Shown: positions 43,527 to 52,567 of the stretch, piece after piece | Position numbering within the stretch: the first letter of the stretch is position 1 | Layout: the number at the start of each line of letters is the position of its first letter | From: Sphingomonas sp. CROZ-RG-20F-R02-07 | Lineage (GTDB): Bacteria; Pseudomonadota; Alphaproteobacteria; Sphingomonadales; Sphingomonadaceae | NCBI RefSeq assembly: GCF_022662335.1 | Contig: NZ_JAKNQJ010000001.1 | Location: 62,001 to 126,000, forward strand | Direction of reading: 5' to 3' | Length of the DNA: 64,000 nucleotides | The notes under the pieces: model-generated | Seen by the model: only the letters and a program-made list of their open reading frames with translations | Told to the model about the DNA's origin: nothing | Databases searched by the model: none | Translations under genes and position numbers: made by a program

Positions 43527-45059
43527 ATGATAAAGCGCGCACTTCCCGTCACCCGCGAAGCGGATTTTTCCGCCTGGTATCAATCCGTCATCGCCGAGGC
43601 CGATCTGGCCGAGGAATCGGGCGTGCGCGGTTGCATGGTGATCCGCCCGTGGGGCTATGGCATCTGGGAGCGAATCCAGCGGCTGCTCGACGATCGGATC
43701 AAGGCGACCGGCCACGAGAATTGCTATTTCCCGCTCTTCATCCCGCTCTCCTATTTCGAGAAGGAGGCCGAGCATGTCGAGGGCTTCGCCAAGGAGATGG
43801 CGGTCGTCACGCATCACCGGCTGGTGAGCGACGGCAAGGGCGGGCTCGTCCCCGATCCGACCGCGAAGCTGGAGGAGCCGCTGGTCGTGCGGCCGACATC
43901 GGAGACGGTGATCGGCACGGCCTTCGCGCGCTGGGTGCAATCCTGGCGCGATTTGCCCGTGCTCATCAACCAATGGGCCAACGTCGTGCGCTGGGAGATG
44001 CGCACGCGGATGTTCCTGCGTACCACCGAATTCCTCTGGCAGGAGGGCCACACCGCGCACGCCAGCGCCGACGAGGCGCGCGCGGAGACGATGAACATCC
44101 TCGAACTCTATCGCAGCTTCGCCGAGGATTGCCTCGCGCTCCCCGTGATCGCGGGCGAGAAGCCGGAGAACGAGCGCTTCCCCGGCGCGGTCGCGACCTA
44201 CAGTATCGAGGCGATGATGCAGGACGGCAAGGCGCTGCAAGCCGGCACCTCGCATTTCCTCGGCACCAATTTCGCGCACGCGCAAGGCATCCGCTTCCAG
44301 AACAAGGATGGCGAACTCGAATGTGCCAACACCACCAGTTGGGGCATGACGACGCGGATGATTGGCGCGGCGATCATGGTGCACGGTGACGACGACGGCA
44401 TGCGCGTGCCGCCCGCCATCGCGCCGTGGCAGGTGGTGATCGTGCCGATGCTGCGCGATCAGCCGGAGGACGAGGCGATCGTCGCCTATTGCCGCGCCTT
44501 GCAGGTGGAACTGGCGAAGCAGTCCGCGCTCGGCGAACCGGTGCGTGCGCTGCTCGACCTCAAGCCCGCCAAGGCCGCGACCAAGCGTTGGGGCTGGGTG
44601 AAGAAGGGCGCGCCGATCGTGATCGAAGTGGGCGGGCGCGACGTGGCCGGCGGCAACGTCTCGGTGATCCGCCGCGACCGGCTGTACCGTGCGGACGGCA
44701 AGCTCGACAGCGCGGTGGTGCCGCGTGACGGCTTCGTCGACGGCGCATCGGCGATGCTCGCGGCAATCCAGCAGGCGCTCCATGCCGAGGCCACCGCGCG
44801 GCTTCGTGCGGGGATCGTGCCGGTCGCCGATTTCGCCGGCATCGCGGCGCATTTCGCGGACGGCGTCGCCAATCCGGGCTGGGTCGACGTGGCGTGGTCG
44901 AAGCCGACCGGCGCCGCGCTCGACGCGGTGGTCGAGCGGCTGAAGGCCCTCAAGCTCACGATCCGCAACGCCCCGATGGCGCAAGGCGCGATCGACGGCG
45001 TTTGCGTCTTCACCGGCGAGCCTGCCGTGGAACGCGTGCTGGTCGGGCGTTCCTACTGA
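43527..45059 (+). CDS. proS: Prolyl-tRNA synthetase, archaeal/eukaryotic-type
   Basis: 510 residues from ATG 43527. It charges tRNA-Pro. Class II motifs are of the short archaeal/eukaryotic ProRS type: GCMVIRPWGYGIWERIQ, PTSETVIGTAFARWVQSWRDLPVLINQW (motif 2 region, in parts), RTTEFLWQEGHTAHAS and NTTSWGMTTRMIGA (motif 3). There is no bacterial-type insertion (editing) domain between motifs 2 and 3, and the C-terminal zinc-domain-like extension ends VLVGRSY, as in that type. The proton of evidence is the motif set and length, not a search. Confidence 0.92.
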   Translation: MIKRALPVTREADFSAWYQSVIAEADLAEESGVRGCMVIRPWGYGIWERIQRLLDDRIKATGHENCYFPLFIPLSYFEKEAEHVEGFAKEMAVVTHHRLVSDGKGGLVPDPTAKLEEPLVVRPTSETVIGTAFARWVQSWRDLPVLINQWANVVRWEMRTRMFLRTTEFLWQEGHTAHASADEARAETMNILELYRSFAEDCLALPVIAGEKPENERFPGAVATYSIEAMMQDGKALQAGTSHFLGTNFAHAQGIRFQNKDGELECANTTSWGMTTRMIGAAIMVHGDDDGMRVPPAIAPWQVVIVPMLRDQPEDEAIVAYCRALQVELAKQSALGEPVRALLDLKPAKAATKRWGWVKKGAPIVIEVGGRDVAGGNVSVIRRDRLYRADGKLDSAVVPRDGFVDGASAMLAAIQQALHAEATARLRAGIVPVADFAGIAAHFADGVANPGWVDVAWSKPTGAALDAVVERLKALKLTIRNAPMAQGAIDGVCVFTGEPAVERVLVGRSY

Positions 45060-45082
45060 TCGGGGGTAATTGCGGGCATCTT

Positions 45083-45122
45083 CCCCTGCCGTACCCCGGC
45101 CTTCGCGGGGGAACGGCAGGGG
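45083..45122. repeat. Hairpin of repeat family A after proS
   Basis: A perfect 10-bp outer stem (CCCCTGCCGT at 45083-45092 with ACGGCAGGGG at 45113-45122) encloses a CCCCGGCCTTCGCGGGGG core related to the family A arm. It could also serve as the proS terminator, though no T-run follows. Confidence 0.6.
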
Positions 45123-45174
45123 AGCGATCGCATGGGAGGGTGACGCGGGCCCCCCGTGCGCCTATCTCCGGGCG

Positions 45175-47400
45175 ATGCCCAAAATCAGAAATGCCGGCCT
45201 GCCCTCGCGCGAACAGATCCTCGACTTCATCGCGCAATCCGACACTCCCGCGGGCAAGCGCGAGATCGCCAAGGGCTTCGGGCTCAGCGCGCAGGACAAG
45301 ATCGGCCTCAAGGCGCTGTTGAAGGACATGGCGGACGAGGGGCTGATCGACAGCGCCCCCGGCCGTGCCTTTCACAAGATGGGCGGGCTGCCCAAGGTGA
45401 CGGTGCTGCGCATCGCCGATGTGGACGATGGCGGCAATGTCTGGGCGGTGCCCGAGAATTGGCAGGCGGACGGCGTGCCGGTGCCGCGCCTGCGCGTGCG
45501 CGAACGGCGCAAAGGCGCGCTCGGCATCGGCGAGCGCGTGCTGGCGCGCACCGAAGAGGCGGGCCAAGGCTGGATCGCGCACCCGATGAAGGTGCTGGCG
45601 CCCGCGTCCGAACAGGTGCTGGGCGTGCTGCGCGAAGAGGCCGGGCGGATGTGGCTGACGGGCGTGGACAAGAAGGAGCGGCGCGAGTTCGGCGTGTCCG
45701 ATGCCGGAAATGCGCGCGCGGGCGATCTGGTGCTCGCCGAGAAGACCGGGCGGCCGCCGCGGATCACGGTGCGCGTCGTGCAGGTGCTAGGCGATCCCTT
45801 TGCGCCGCGCAGCTTTTCGCTGATCGCGATTCACAAGCTGGGCATTCCGGACGTGTTTCCGCCTGAGGCGCTGGACGAGGCGCGGGCGGTGTCCGCGACG
45901 CCGTTGGGCGACGACCGCGAGGATCTGCGCGACCTCCCGATCGTCGCGATCGATCCGGTCGATGCGCGCGATCACGACGATGCGGTGTGGGCCGCGCCCG
46001 ACGACGACCCCGCCAATGCCGGCGGGTGGAAGGCGATCGTCGCCATCGCCGATGTCAGCTTCTACGTCCGGCCGGGCTCGGCGATCGACAAGGAGGCGCG
46101 GCGCCGCGGCAATTCGGTGTATTTCCCCGATCGCGTCGTGCCGATGCTGCCCGAGATCCTGTCGGCGGACATGTGTTCGCTGAAGCACGGCGTCGATCGC
46201 GCGGCGCTCGCCTGCCACCTGACGATCGCGGCCGACGGCAGCCTGAAGGATCACCGCTTCACCCGCGCGGTGGTGCGGCTGGCGGCGAACCTGGCCTATG
46301 AAGAGGCGCAGGCGATCGCCGACACCGGGTTCTTGGGCGGCGAGCGCACGGATCTGAACGCACCCCTGTCGCATCTCTGGGACTGCTGGCATGCGCTGGC
46401 CAAGGCCCGCGACGCACGCGAGCCGCTCGAGCTCGATCTGCCCGAACGCCGCGTGGTGCTCGACGAGACCGGCCGGATCATGTCGGTGGCGCCGCGCGAG
46501 CGGCTCGACGCACACCGGCTGATCGAGGATTACATGATCGCCGCCAACGTCGCCGCCGCCAAGGCGCTGGAGCGCAAGAAGGCGCCGGTGATGTACCGCG
46601 ACCACGAGCCGCCCAGCCGCGAAAAGCTGGTCGCGCTGAAGGATTATCTCGAGACGTTCGGCGTGAACTTCGCGCTCGGCCAGGTGGTGCGGCCGAAGAC
46701 GTTCAACCACATCCTCGAGCGCGTGGGCGATGCCGATTTCCGGCCGCAGGTGATGGAGCAGGTGCTGCGCACCCAGACCCAGGCCTATTATGCGCCCGCC
46801 AATCACGGCCATTTCGGCCTCGCGCTCGGCAGCTATGCGCATTTCACCTCGCCGATCCGGCGTTATGCCGATCTGCTCGTCCACCGTTCGCTCGTCGCGG
46901 CCTATGGCCTTGGCCCTGGCGGCCTGTCCCCCGCCGAGGCCGAGCGGATGGAGGCGATCGGCCAGTCGATCAGCCAGTTCGAGCGCCGCGCGATGGAGGC
47001 CGAGCGCGACACGATCGACCGCTATGTCGCCGCCTTCCTGGCCGAACGCGTCGGGCAGGTGATGGACGTGCGGATCACCGGCGTTACCAATTTCGGCTTC
47101 TTCGCGACGGTCGAGGGGATCGGCGGCGACGGGCTGATGCCGGTGCGCGATCTAGGCGGCGATTATTTCCGCTTCGACGAGGCCGCACGCACCCTGACCG
47201 GCGAACATGGCGGCGAGCAGTTCGCGCTCGGCCAGCGGTTGCAGTTGCGGTTGGCGGAGGCGAACCCGGTATCGGGCGCGCTGCGCTTCGAGATGCCGGA
47301 AGGGAAGGGCGCTGCCCCCGCCGCCGGCCGCAAGCCGCCGCGTGAGATCAAGCGGCGCGGTCGCCCCGCGAACATCCGTCACCAGGGCCGGAAGCGCTGA
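45175..47400 (+). CDS. rnr: Ribonuclease R
   Basis: 741 residues from ATG 45175; an upstream in-frame start at 45070 would run through the repeat. RNase R is a 3'-5' exoribonuclease that degrades structured RNA. Order: N-terminal winged helix (LPSREQILDFIAQ...GKREIAKGFGL), cold-shock domains (about 80-230), RNB catalytic domain with the metal aspartates in AIDPVDARDHDDAVW, YRDHEPPSREKL and HFTSPIRRYADLLVHR, then the S1 domain (VRITGVTNFGFFATVEGIGGDG region). The basic tail (KRRGRPANIRHQGRKR) fits RNA binding. Confidence 0.96.
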   Translation: MPKIRNAGLPSREQILDFIAQSDTPAGKREIAKGFGLSAQDKIGLKALLKDMADEGLIDSAPGRAFHKMGGLPKVTVLRIADVDDGGNVWAVPENWQADGVPVPRLRVRERRKGALGIGERVLARTEEAGQGWIAHPMKVLAPASEQVLGVLREEAGRMWLTGVDKKERREFGVSDAGNARAGDLVLAEKTGRPPRITVRVVQVLGDPFAPRSFSLIAIHKLGIPDVFPPEALDEARAVSATPLGDDREDLRDLPIVAIDPVDARDHDDAVWAAPDDDPANAGGWKAIVAIADVSFYVRPGSAIDKEARRRGNSVYFPDRVVPMLPEILSADMCSLKHGVDRAALACHLTIAADGSLKDHRFTRAVVRLAANLAYEEAQAIADTGFLGGERTDLNAPLSHLWDCWHALAKARDAREPLELDLPERRVVLDETGRIMSVAPRERLDAHRLIEDYMIAANVAAAKALERKKAPVMYRDHEPPSREKLVALKDYLETFGVNFALGQVVRPKTFNHILERVGDADFRPQVMEQVLRTQTQAYYAPANHGHFGLALGSYAHFTSPIRRYADLLVHRSLVAAYGLGPGGLSPAEAERMEAIGQSISQFERRAMEAERDTIDRYVAAFLAERVGQVMDVRITGVTNFGFFATVEGIGGDGLMPVRDLGGDYFRFDEAARTLTGEHGGEQFALGQRLQLRLAEANPVSGALRFEMPEGKGAAPAAGRKPPREIKRRGRPANIRHQGRKR

Positions 47401-47461
47401 GCCGCTGTCCTGCACGGCAAGATGGTGGCGTGCGGGGTGCGTTCGGCTCCCCGAGCGCTCC

Positions 47462-47567
47462 TGTTCCCCGGCGAAGGCCGGAGCCCAGTCGGGCGAGGTT
47501 GGTAATGACGCGCTGTCCCGCATCACCCGGGACGTTCCAACTGGGCCCCGGCCTTCGCCGGGGAACA
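47462..47567. repeat. Palindromic repeat family A, full intergenic copy
   Basis: 106 bp. The left arm starts TGTTCCCCGGCGAAGGCCGG; the right arm ends GGCCTTCGCCGGGGAACA. The arms are near-perfect reverse complements over about 25 bases. It matches the 107-bp element in putA in arms and length; the centres differ. It lies in the 198-bp gap between rnr and the saccharopine-dehydrogenase-like gene, which holds nothing else. Confidence 0.8.
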
Positions 47568-47598
47568 TATAGAACACCCACTCCCGGTCGCTAGATCT

Positions 47599-48762
47599 TC
47601 ACCCCGCGGTGAACGTCAGCCCCGCCTTCGCCGCCAGCCGGTTGCGCAGCGCCGTGCCCATCAGCGCCCCCGGCGTCCAGATCCCGCCTTCGCCGGCCAC
47701 GTCCTGCACCAGGCACAAGGCGGCCTCCGCGATCATCCGGCTGGTGGAGCCATAGCCCGGATCGCGATTCCCCGTGACGACCGCGTCGATCCGCTCGCCG
47801 TCCGGCATCAGCGCGGCGAACAACAGGTCGTAATGGCCGGCGTCGCGTTCGGCCTTGGACGGGCCTTCGCCGGGCTTGGGCCCCTTGTCGCCCGCGAGCG
47901 GGTTGATCCGCGCGATCGCCTCCGCCGCGGCGCGGCCCATGTCGCCCAGCCCCGGCGCGATCATCATCTCGTCATAGACGAAATCGGCGCCATACGCCTG
48001 GCCGAGCAGAAAATTGGTCCGGTGGACGTTTTTGGTGTTGATCGGCGCCATGATGAACGGCGCGACCCAGGCGCAGAGCGTCGTATCATATTCGGGCAGC
48101 ATTCCCATCGGCTGGTGCGGGCCGGCAAAGCCCGGCGTCAGCGCGAACGGGCTCGCCAGCAGCGCGACGATGCGCGGGTCGTGCGCCGCCGCCGCCAGCG
48201 TCGCCTTCAGGCTGGCCGCGGTGCCGCCCGAAAAGCCGCCCTGCATTTGCCGCACCCGGCCCTTCACGCGCGGGGCGGGCCGGCCGAACCGCGCCTTCGC
48301 CGCCTCCTGCACGCTCAGCACACCCAGATCGAACGGGATCGAATCGAAGCCGCAGGAAAACACGATTCGCGCGCCACTCGCCCGCGCCGTGTCGTGATGC
48401 GTATCGATCATCTGGCGCATCCAGGCGGGCTCGCCGCACAGATCGACATAGGCCGTCCCGTTCGCGGCACACGCAGCCACCAGCGCGGCGCCGTAGAGCT
48501 GATAGGGGCCGACGGTGGTGAGCACGACGCTCGTGCTTTCGCAAAGCCGTCTCAGCGCGGCGGCGTCGTCGGCATCGGCCGTCACCAGCGGGGTGTCGGC
48601 GGGCGCACCGATCAACTCGCGCACTTCCTCCAGCTTGGCGCGCGAGCGGCCCGCCATCGCCCAGCGCACGCCGTCCGGATAGGTGGTGGCGATATATTCC
48701 GCGACGAGCCGGCCGGTGAAGCCGGTGGCGCCATAGACGATGATGTCGAACTCGCGGGCCAT
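47599..48762 (-). CDS. Saccharopine dehydrogenase-like NADP-binding oxidoreductase
   Basis: 387 residues. N-terminal Rossmann motif FDIIVYGATGFTGRLVAEYI and GRSRAKLEEVRELIG, then VVLTTVGPYQLYGAALVAAC, AYVDLCGEPAWM and the FSCGFDSIPFDLGVL segment. These mark the saccharopine dehydrogenase / trans-acting enoyl reductase-like group. The substrate is probably a lipid or polyketide-like intermediate, but that is inference. It lies 28 bp downstream of the ABC exporter gene, so both may be one unit. Confidence 0.85.
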   Translation of the reverse strand: MAREFDIIVYGATGFTGRLVAEYIATTYPDGVRWAMAGRSRAKLEEVRELIGAPADTPLVTADADDAAALRRLCESTSVVLTTVGPYQLYGAALVAACAANGTAYVDLCGEPAWMRQMIDTHHDTARASGARIVFSCGFDSIPFDLGVLSVQEAAKARFGRPAPRVKGRVRQMQGGFSGGTAASLKATLAAAAHDPRIVALLASPFALTPGFAGPHQPMGMLPEYDTTLCAWVAPFIMAPINTKNVHRTNFLLGQAYGADFVYDEMMIAPGLGDMGRAAAEAIARINPLAGDKGPKPGEGPSKAERDAGHYDLLFAALMPDGERIDAVVTGNRDPGYGSTSRMIAEAALCLVQDVAGEGGIWTPGALMGTALRNRLAAKAGLTFTAG

Positions 48763-48790
48763 GTCCGTCTCCTCGCGGCCGTCCGGCGGA

Positions 48791-50572
48791 TCAGGCGGCC
48801 TCGCTGAATTGTAGGCTCGCGAGCCGCGCGTACAAGCCGCTGCGTGCCATCAGCGCGCCGTGGTTGCCCTCTTCGATGATGCGGCCATGGTCCATCACCA
48901 CGATCCGCTCGGCGGCGCGCACGGTGGCGAGCCGGTGCGCGATGACGAGCGTGGTTCGCGTGCGCATCAGCCGCTCCAGCGCCTCCTGCACCAGCCGTTC
49001 GCTTTCGGCATCGAGCGCGCTGGTGGCCTCGTCGAGCAACAGGATCGGCGCGTCGCGCAGCAGCGCACGGGCGATGGTGATGCGCTGACGCTGCCCGCCG
49101 GAAAGCCGCGCGCCGCCTTCGCCGAGGAACGTGTCGAGCCCGTCGGGCAGGCGGTGCAGGAACTCGGCGGCGTTGGCGGCCTCGGCCGCTGCCCAGAGTT
49201 CGTCGTCTTGCGCATCCCACCGGCCGTAGCGGAGATTGTCGCGTGCGCTGGCGCCGAAGATCACGGTTTCCTGTGGCACCATCGCGATCCGCGCACGGAC
49301 GGCGGCGGGATCGGCGTCGCGCAGATCGACGCCGTCGAGCGTTACGCGGCCCGCATCCGGATCGTAGAAACGCTCGGCCAATTGGAACAGGGTCGTCTTG
49401 CCTGCGCCGGAGGGGCCGACCACCGCGACCGTCTCGCCCGGCCGCACCGCAAGGCTGAAGCCCTCCAGCGCCGCGACCTCCGGCCGGGTCGGATAGTGGA
49501 AGCGCACCTCCTCGAATGCGAGCGCGCCGATCGCCGGCACGGGCAACGCCACGCACTGCGCCGGGGCGGCGATCTCGGGCCGCTCCTCCAGCAGTTCGGC
49601 CAGCCGCCCCGCCGCGCCAGCGCCGCGCAACAGATCGCCATAGACTTCGGTCAGCGCGCCGAACGCGCCGGCGACGATGCCCCCGGTCAGCACGAACGCT
49701 GCGATCGAGCCGCCGGTGATCCGCCCCGCGGCGACGTCGATCGCGCCTTCCCACAACACCATCGTGATCGATCCAAACACGAGGCCGATGACGATGGCGG
49801 TCATCACCGCCCGCAACGCGATGCGGCTGCGCGCCGCCGCGAAGGTGGCGCTCACCGCGTCGGCGAAGCGGCGCGCCTCGCGCGGTTCCTGGCCGAACGC
49901 CTGCACGATCCGCATCGCGCCCAGCGTCTCGGTGGCGATCGCGCCGACATCGGCGATCCGGTCCTGCGAGGTGCGCGAATGGTTGCGTACGCGGCGGCCG
50001 AGCAATGTGATCGGCGCGATGATGAGGGGGATGCCCAGCATCAGCATGCCCGCCAGCTTAGGCGAGATCGCGAACAGATAGATCACCCCGCCGATCCCGG
50101 TGAAGCTGTTGCGCAGCGCGATCGACACGGTGCTGCCGACCACGCCCTCGATCAGCGCGGTGTCCGAAGTGAGGCGCGAGGCGATCTCGGACGGGCGGTT
50201 CTCCTCGAAGAAGCGCGGCGTGAGCGTGAGGAGATGCGCCTGAACCCGCGTGCGGATATCCGCCACGACCCGCTCGCCGAGCCACGACACGTAATAGAAG
50301 CGGATCGCGGTCGCGATGGCGAGCACGGCCACGATCATCAGCAGATAATGGAAGGAGGTCGCGACCGAGCCGGAGGCGCCCGGCCCGAAGCCGCGATCGA
50401 TCACGCGCTTGAAGCCGTAGGGGATGCCGATGGTGGCCGCCGAGGTGGTGGCGAGCGCCGCGCCGGCAAACGCGATCTGCCGCGGATAGGCGCGCGCGGT
50501 GCGCCACACCATCGCGAGATCGCCGATGCGGCGGCGGCCCTTCGGTTCGACGAGCGGTGTGCGATCGGCCAT
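48791..50572 (-). CDS. ABC transporter, fused permease and ATP-binding protein (MsbA-like half-transporter)
   Basis: 593 residues from ATG 50572; an upstream ATG at 50608 would add 12 residues. The N-terminal half is a six-helix exporter domain (about 40-320). The ATPase domain has Walker A VVGPSGAGKTTLFQL, Q-loop MVPQETVIFG, signature ARLSGGQRQRITIARAL, Walker B PILLLDEATSALD and the H-loop VIAHRLATVRAAE. It presumably works as a homodimer exporting a lipid or drug. Divergent from phaZ. Confidence 0.93.
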   Translation of the reverse strand: MADRTPLVEPKGRRRIGDLAMVWRTARAYPRQIAFAGAALATTSAATIGIPYGFKRVIDRGFGPGASGSVATSFHYLLMIVAVLAIATAIRFYYVSWLGERVVADIRTRVQAHLLTLTPRFFEENRPSEIASRLTSDTALIEGVVGSTVSIALRNSFTGIGGVIYLFAISPKLAGMLMLGIPLIIAPITLLGRRVRNHSRTSQDRIADVGAIATETLGAMRIVQAFGQEPREARRFADAVSATFAAARSRIALRAVMTAIVIGLVFGSITMVLWEGAIDVAAGRITGGSIAAFVLTGGIVAGAFGALTEVYGDLLRGAGAAGRLAELLEERPEIAAPAQCVALPVPAIGALAFEEVRFHYPTRPEVAALEGFSLAVRPGETVAVVGPSGAGKTTLFQLAERFYDPDAGRVTLDGVDLRDADPAAVRARIAMVPQETVIFGASARDNLRYGRWDAQDDELWAAAEAANAAEFLHRLPDGLDTFLGEGGARLSGGQRQRITIARALLRDAPILLLDEATSALDAESERLVQEALERLMRTRTTLVIAHRLATVRAAERIVVMDHGRIIEEGNHGALMARSGLYARLASLQFSEAA

Positions 50573-50629
50573 GACGCCGTGCCTAGCAGGGGCGGCAGGC
50601 GCGCTCAACTCCGCTGCCGAGCCGCGATG

Positions 50630-50657
50630 TTGCGCTGCACCATGATGCGCCTATAGG
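50630..50657 (+). promoter_or_regulatory. Possible sigma-70 promoter of phaZ
   Basis: TTGCGC at 50630-50635, a 16-bp spacer and TATAGG at 50652-50657 give a reasonable promoter about 45 bp before the TTG start of phaZ. Confidence 0.4.
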
Positions 50658-50700
50658 TGGAGGCAAGCGGCTTGAGCACCGGCCGCAGCGGAGAGAATCC

Positions 50701-51918
50701 TTGCTCTACGACATCTATGAAATGCAGCGGTCGATGCTGGCCGGCGCCAGCGCGATGGCGGATTATACTGCGGGCCTGCTCCAGAACCCGGCCAACCCGT
50801 TCGCCTATCTCGGCGGCGGCGCGGTGGTCGGTTCCGCACTCGAGGTGTTCGCGCATGCTTCGGCGCCGCGCGGCAAGCCGGCCTTCGGGCTTGACAGCAC
50901 CGTGATCGATGGCCGTACCATTCCGGTGCGTGAGGAGATCGTGCTGCGCCGCCCGTTCGGCCAGCTCAAGCGCTTCGTGCGCGAGGGCGTCGAAAGCGGC
51001 CCGAAGCTGCTGATCGTCGCGCCGATGTCGGGCCATTACGCGACGCTGCTGCGCGGCACGGTGGAGCGGATGCTGCCCGTCGCCGACGTCTACATCACCG
51101 ATTGGCGCGATGCGAAGCGCGTGCCGCTTGCCGATGGCCGTTTCGATCTCGACGACTACATCGACTATCTGATCGCCTATCTGGAGGCGATCGGGCCGGG
51201 CGCGAACATGCTCGCGGTGTGCCAGCCGTCGGTGCCCTGCTATGCGGCGGTGGCGCTGATGAGCGCGGACGGGCATCCCTGTCTGCCCCGCACGCTGACG
51301 ATGATGGGCGGCCCGATCGACACGCGCGAGGCCCCCACCGCGGTCAACACGCTGGCGACCGAACGGCCCTATGCCTGGTTCGAACAGAATGTCATCGCCA
51401 CCGTGCCGTCCAGTTATGCGGGCGCTGGTCGCAAGGTCTATCCCGGCTTCCTGCAACTCGCCGGCTTCATGTCGATGAACCTCGGCAATCACATGAACTC
51501 GCATTGGGAGATGTTCAAACATCTCGTCCAGGGCGATGGCGAGGGCGCGGATACGACCAAGGATTTCTACGAGGAATATCGCTCGGTCTGCGACATGACC
51601 GCGGAATTCTACCTCCAGACGATCGATCTGGTGTTTCAGCGCCACGCGCTGCCGAACGGCACGATGACGCATCGTGGTCGCCCGGTGGATCCCGCGGCGA
51701 TCACCGACGTCGGGCTGCTGGCGATTGAAGGTGAGCGCGACGATATCTCGGGACTGGGGCAGACCCGTTCGGCGCTGACGCTGGCGACTGCGTTGCCCGA
51801 CGGCAAGAAGCGCTACTTCATGGCGCCGGGCGCGGGGCATTACGGCATCTTCAACGGCTCGAAATGGCGCAACACGATCGCGCCGATCGTGGAGGAATGG
51901 ATCGCCGCGAACGCGTGA
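50701..51918 (+). CDS. phaZ: Intracellular polyhydroxyalkanoate depolymerase
   Basis: 405 residues from a TTG start with GGAGAG about six bases upstream. The product begins MLYDIYEMQRSMLAGASAMA, as in intracellular PHB depolymerases. The lipase-box-like site is AVCQPSVP with the nucleophile as cysteine (C174), characteristic of this family. The rest matches the PHB depolymerase C-terminal domain, including MGGPIDTREAPTAVN, MNLGNHMNSHWEMFKHL and GAGHYGIFNGSKWR (His). It would mobilise storage granules. No PHA synthase lies in the window. Confidence 0.92.
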   Translation: MLYDIYEMQRSMLAGASAMADYTAGLLQNPANPFAYLGGGAVVGSALEVFAHASAPRGKPAFGLDSTVIDGRTIPVREEIVLRRPFGQLKRFVREGVESGPKLLIVAPMSGHYATLLRGTVERMLPVADVYITDWRDAKRVPLADGRFDLDDYIDYLIAYLEAIGPGANMLAVCQPSVPCYAAVALMSADGHPCLPRTLTMMGGPIDTREAPTAVNTLATERPYAWFEQNVIATVPSSYAGAGRKVYPGFLQLAGFMSMNLGNHMNSHWEMFKHLVQGDGEGADTTKDFYEEYRSVCDMTAEFYLQTIDLVFQRHALPNGTMTHRGRPVDPAAITDVGLLAIEGERDDISGLGQTRSALTLATALPDGKKRYFMAPGAGHYGIFNGSKWRNTIAPIVEEWIAANA

Positions 51919-51960
51919 ATTTGCCGCCCGGCCGATCTGGCCGGGCGGCGAACCGATGGC

Positions 51961-52443
51961 TTATGCCAGGCTGTCGACCACGGCGTGGCTGCTGCTTTCG
52001 TCGGAACGGATCGTGCCGCCGAACAGCATCTTGACGCGCCCGCCGAGCGAGATGTCGGTTTCCCACAGTTCCGCGCTGTCGATGTCGAAGCGGAGCAGCG
52101 TGAGGTTGGGATCCTCCTTGCCGCCCGGAAACCAGGCCTCGACCTGCTTGTTCCAGAGCCGGTCGATCTGCGCGCGATCATTGTCGACCGCGACATTGCC
52201 GGCCATGCACGCGAAGAAGTCGTGACCCTTGCCGACGAACTGCGCCATCGCCTGACCGCCGCCCGCGATGCGGTTGTCCTTGCCCGAAAAGAAGAACAGC
52301 GTGTTGGGACGATCGTCGTCGATCTGCGCCGTCATCGGCTCGGAATGCTCGCCGTCCATCAGGCCGATCATCACGAACGGGCTGTCCTTCAGCTTGGCGA
52401 TGAACTTCGCAGCGACTTCCTGCGGGGTATCCTTGTCGGCCAT
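51961..52443 (-). CDS. Pyridoxamine 5'-phosphate oxidase-fold protein (general stress protein 26-like)
   Basis: 160 residues of one FMN-binding split-barrel domain: FVMIGLMDGEHSEPMTAQI, NTLFFFSGKDNRIAGG, AMAQFVGKGHDFFACMAGN, and LWNKQVEAWFPGGKEDPNLTLLRF. This is the general stress protein 26 pattern. Members bind flavin or F420 and reduce small molecules; the substrate is unknown. It is convergent with phaZ. I see no EcfG motif upstream. Confidence 0.88.
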   Translation of the reverse strand: MADKDTPQEVAAKFIAKLKDSPFVMIGLMDGEHSEPMTAQIDDDRPNTLFFFSGKDNRIAGGGQAMAQFVGKGHDFFACMAGNVAVDNDRAQIDRLWNKQVEAWFPGGKEDPNLTLLRFDIDSAELWETDISLGGRVKMLFGGTIRSDESSSHAVVDSLA

Positions 52444-52567
52444 CGTCGGTCTCCTGGTTGGTTGCCGGGAGAACGGGCGGAGGCGGGGTTGGTTGCGCCG
52501 CCGAAATCAAGACGACGAACGACGAAGCCCCGGACGCCGAAACGCCCGGGCCCACGCAAGCCTCAGT

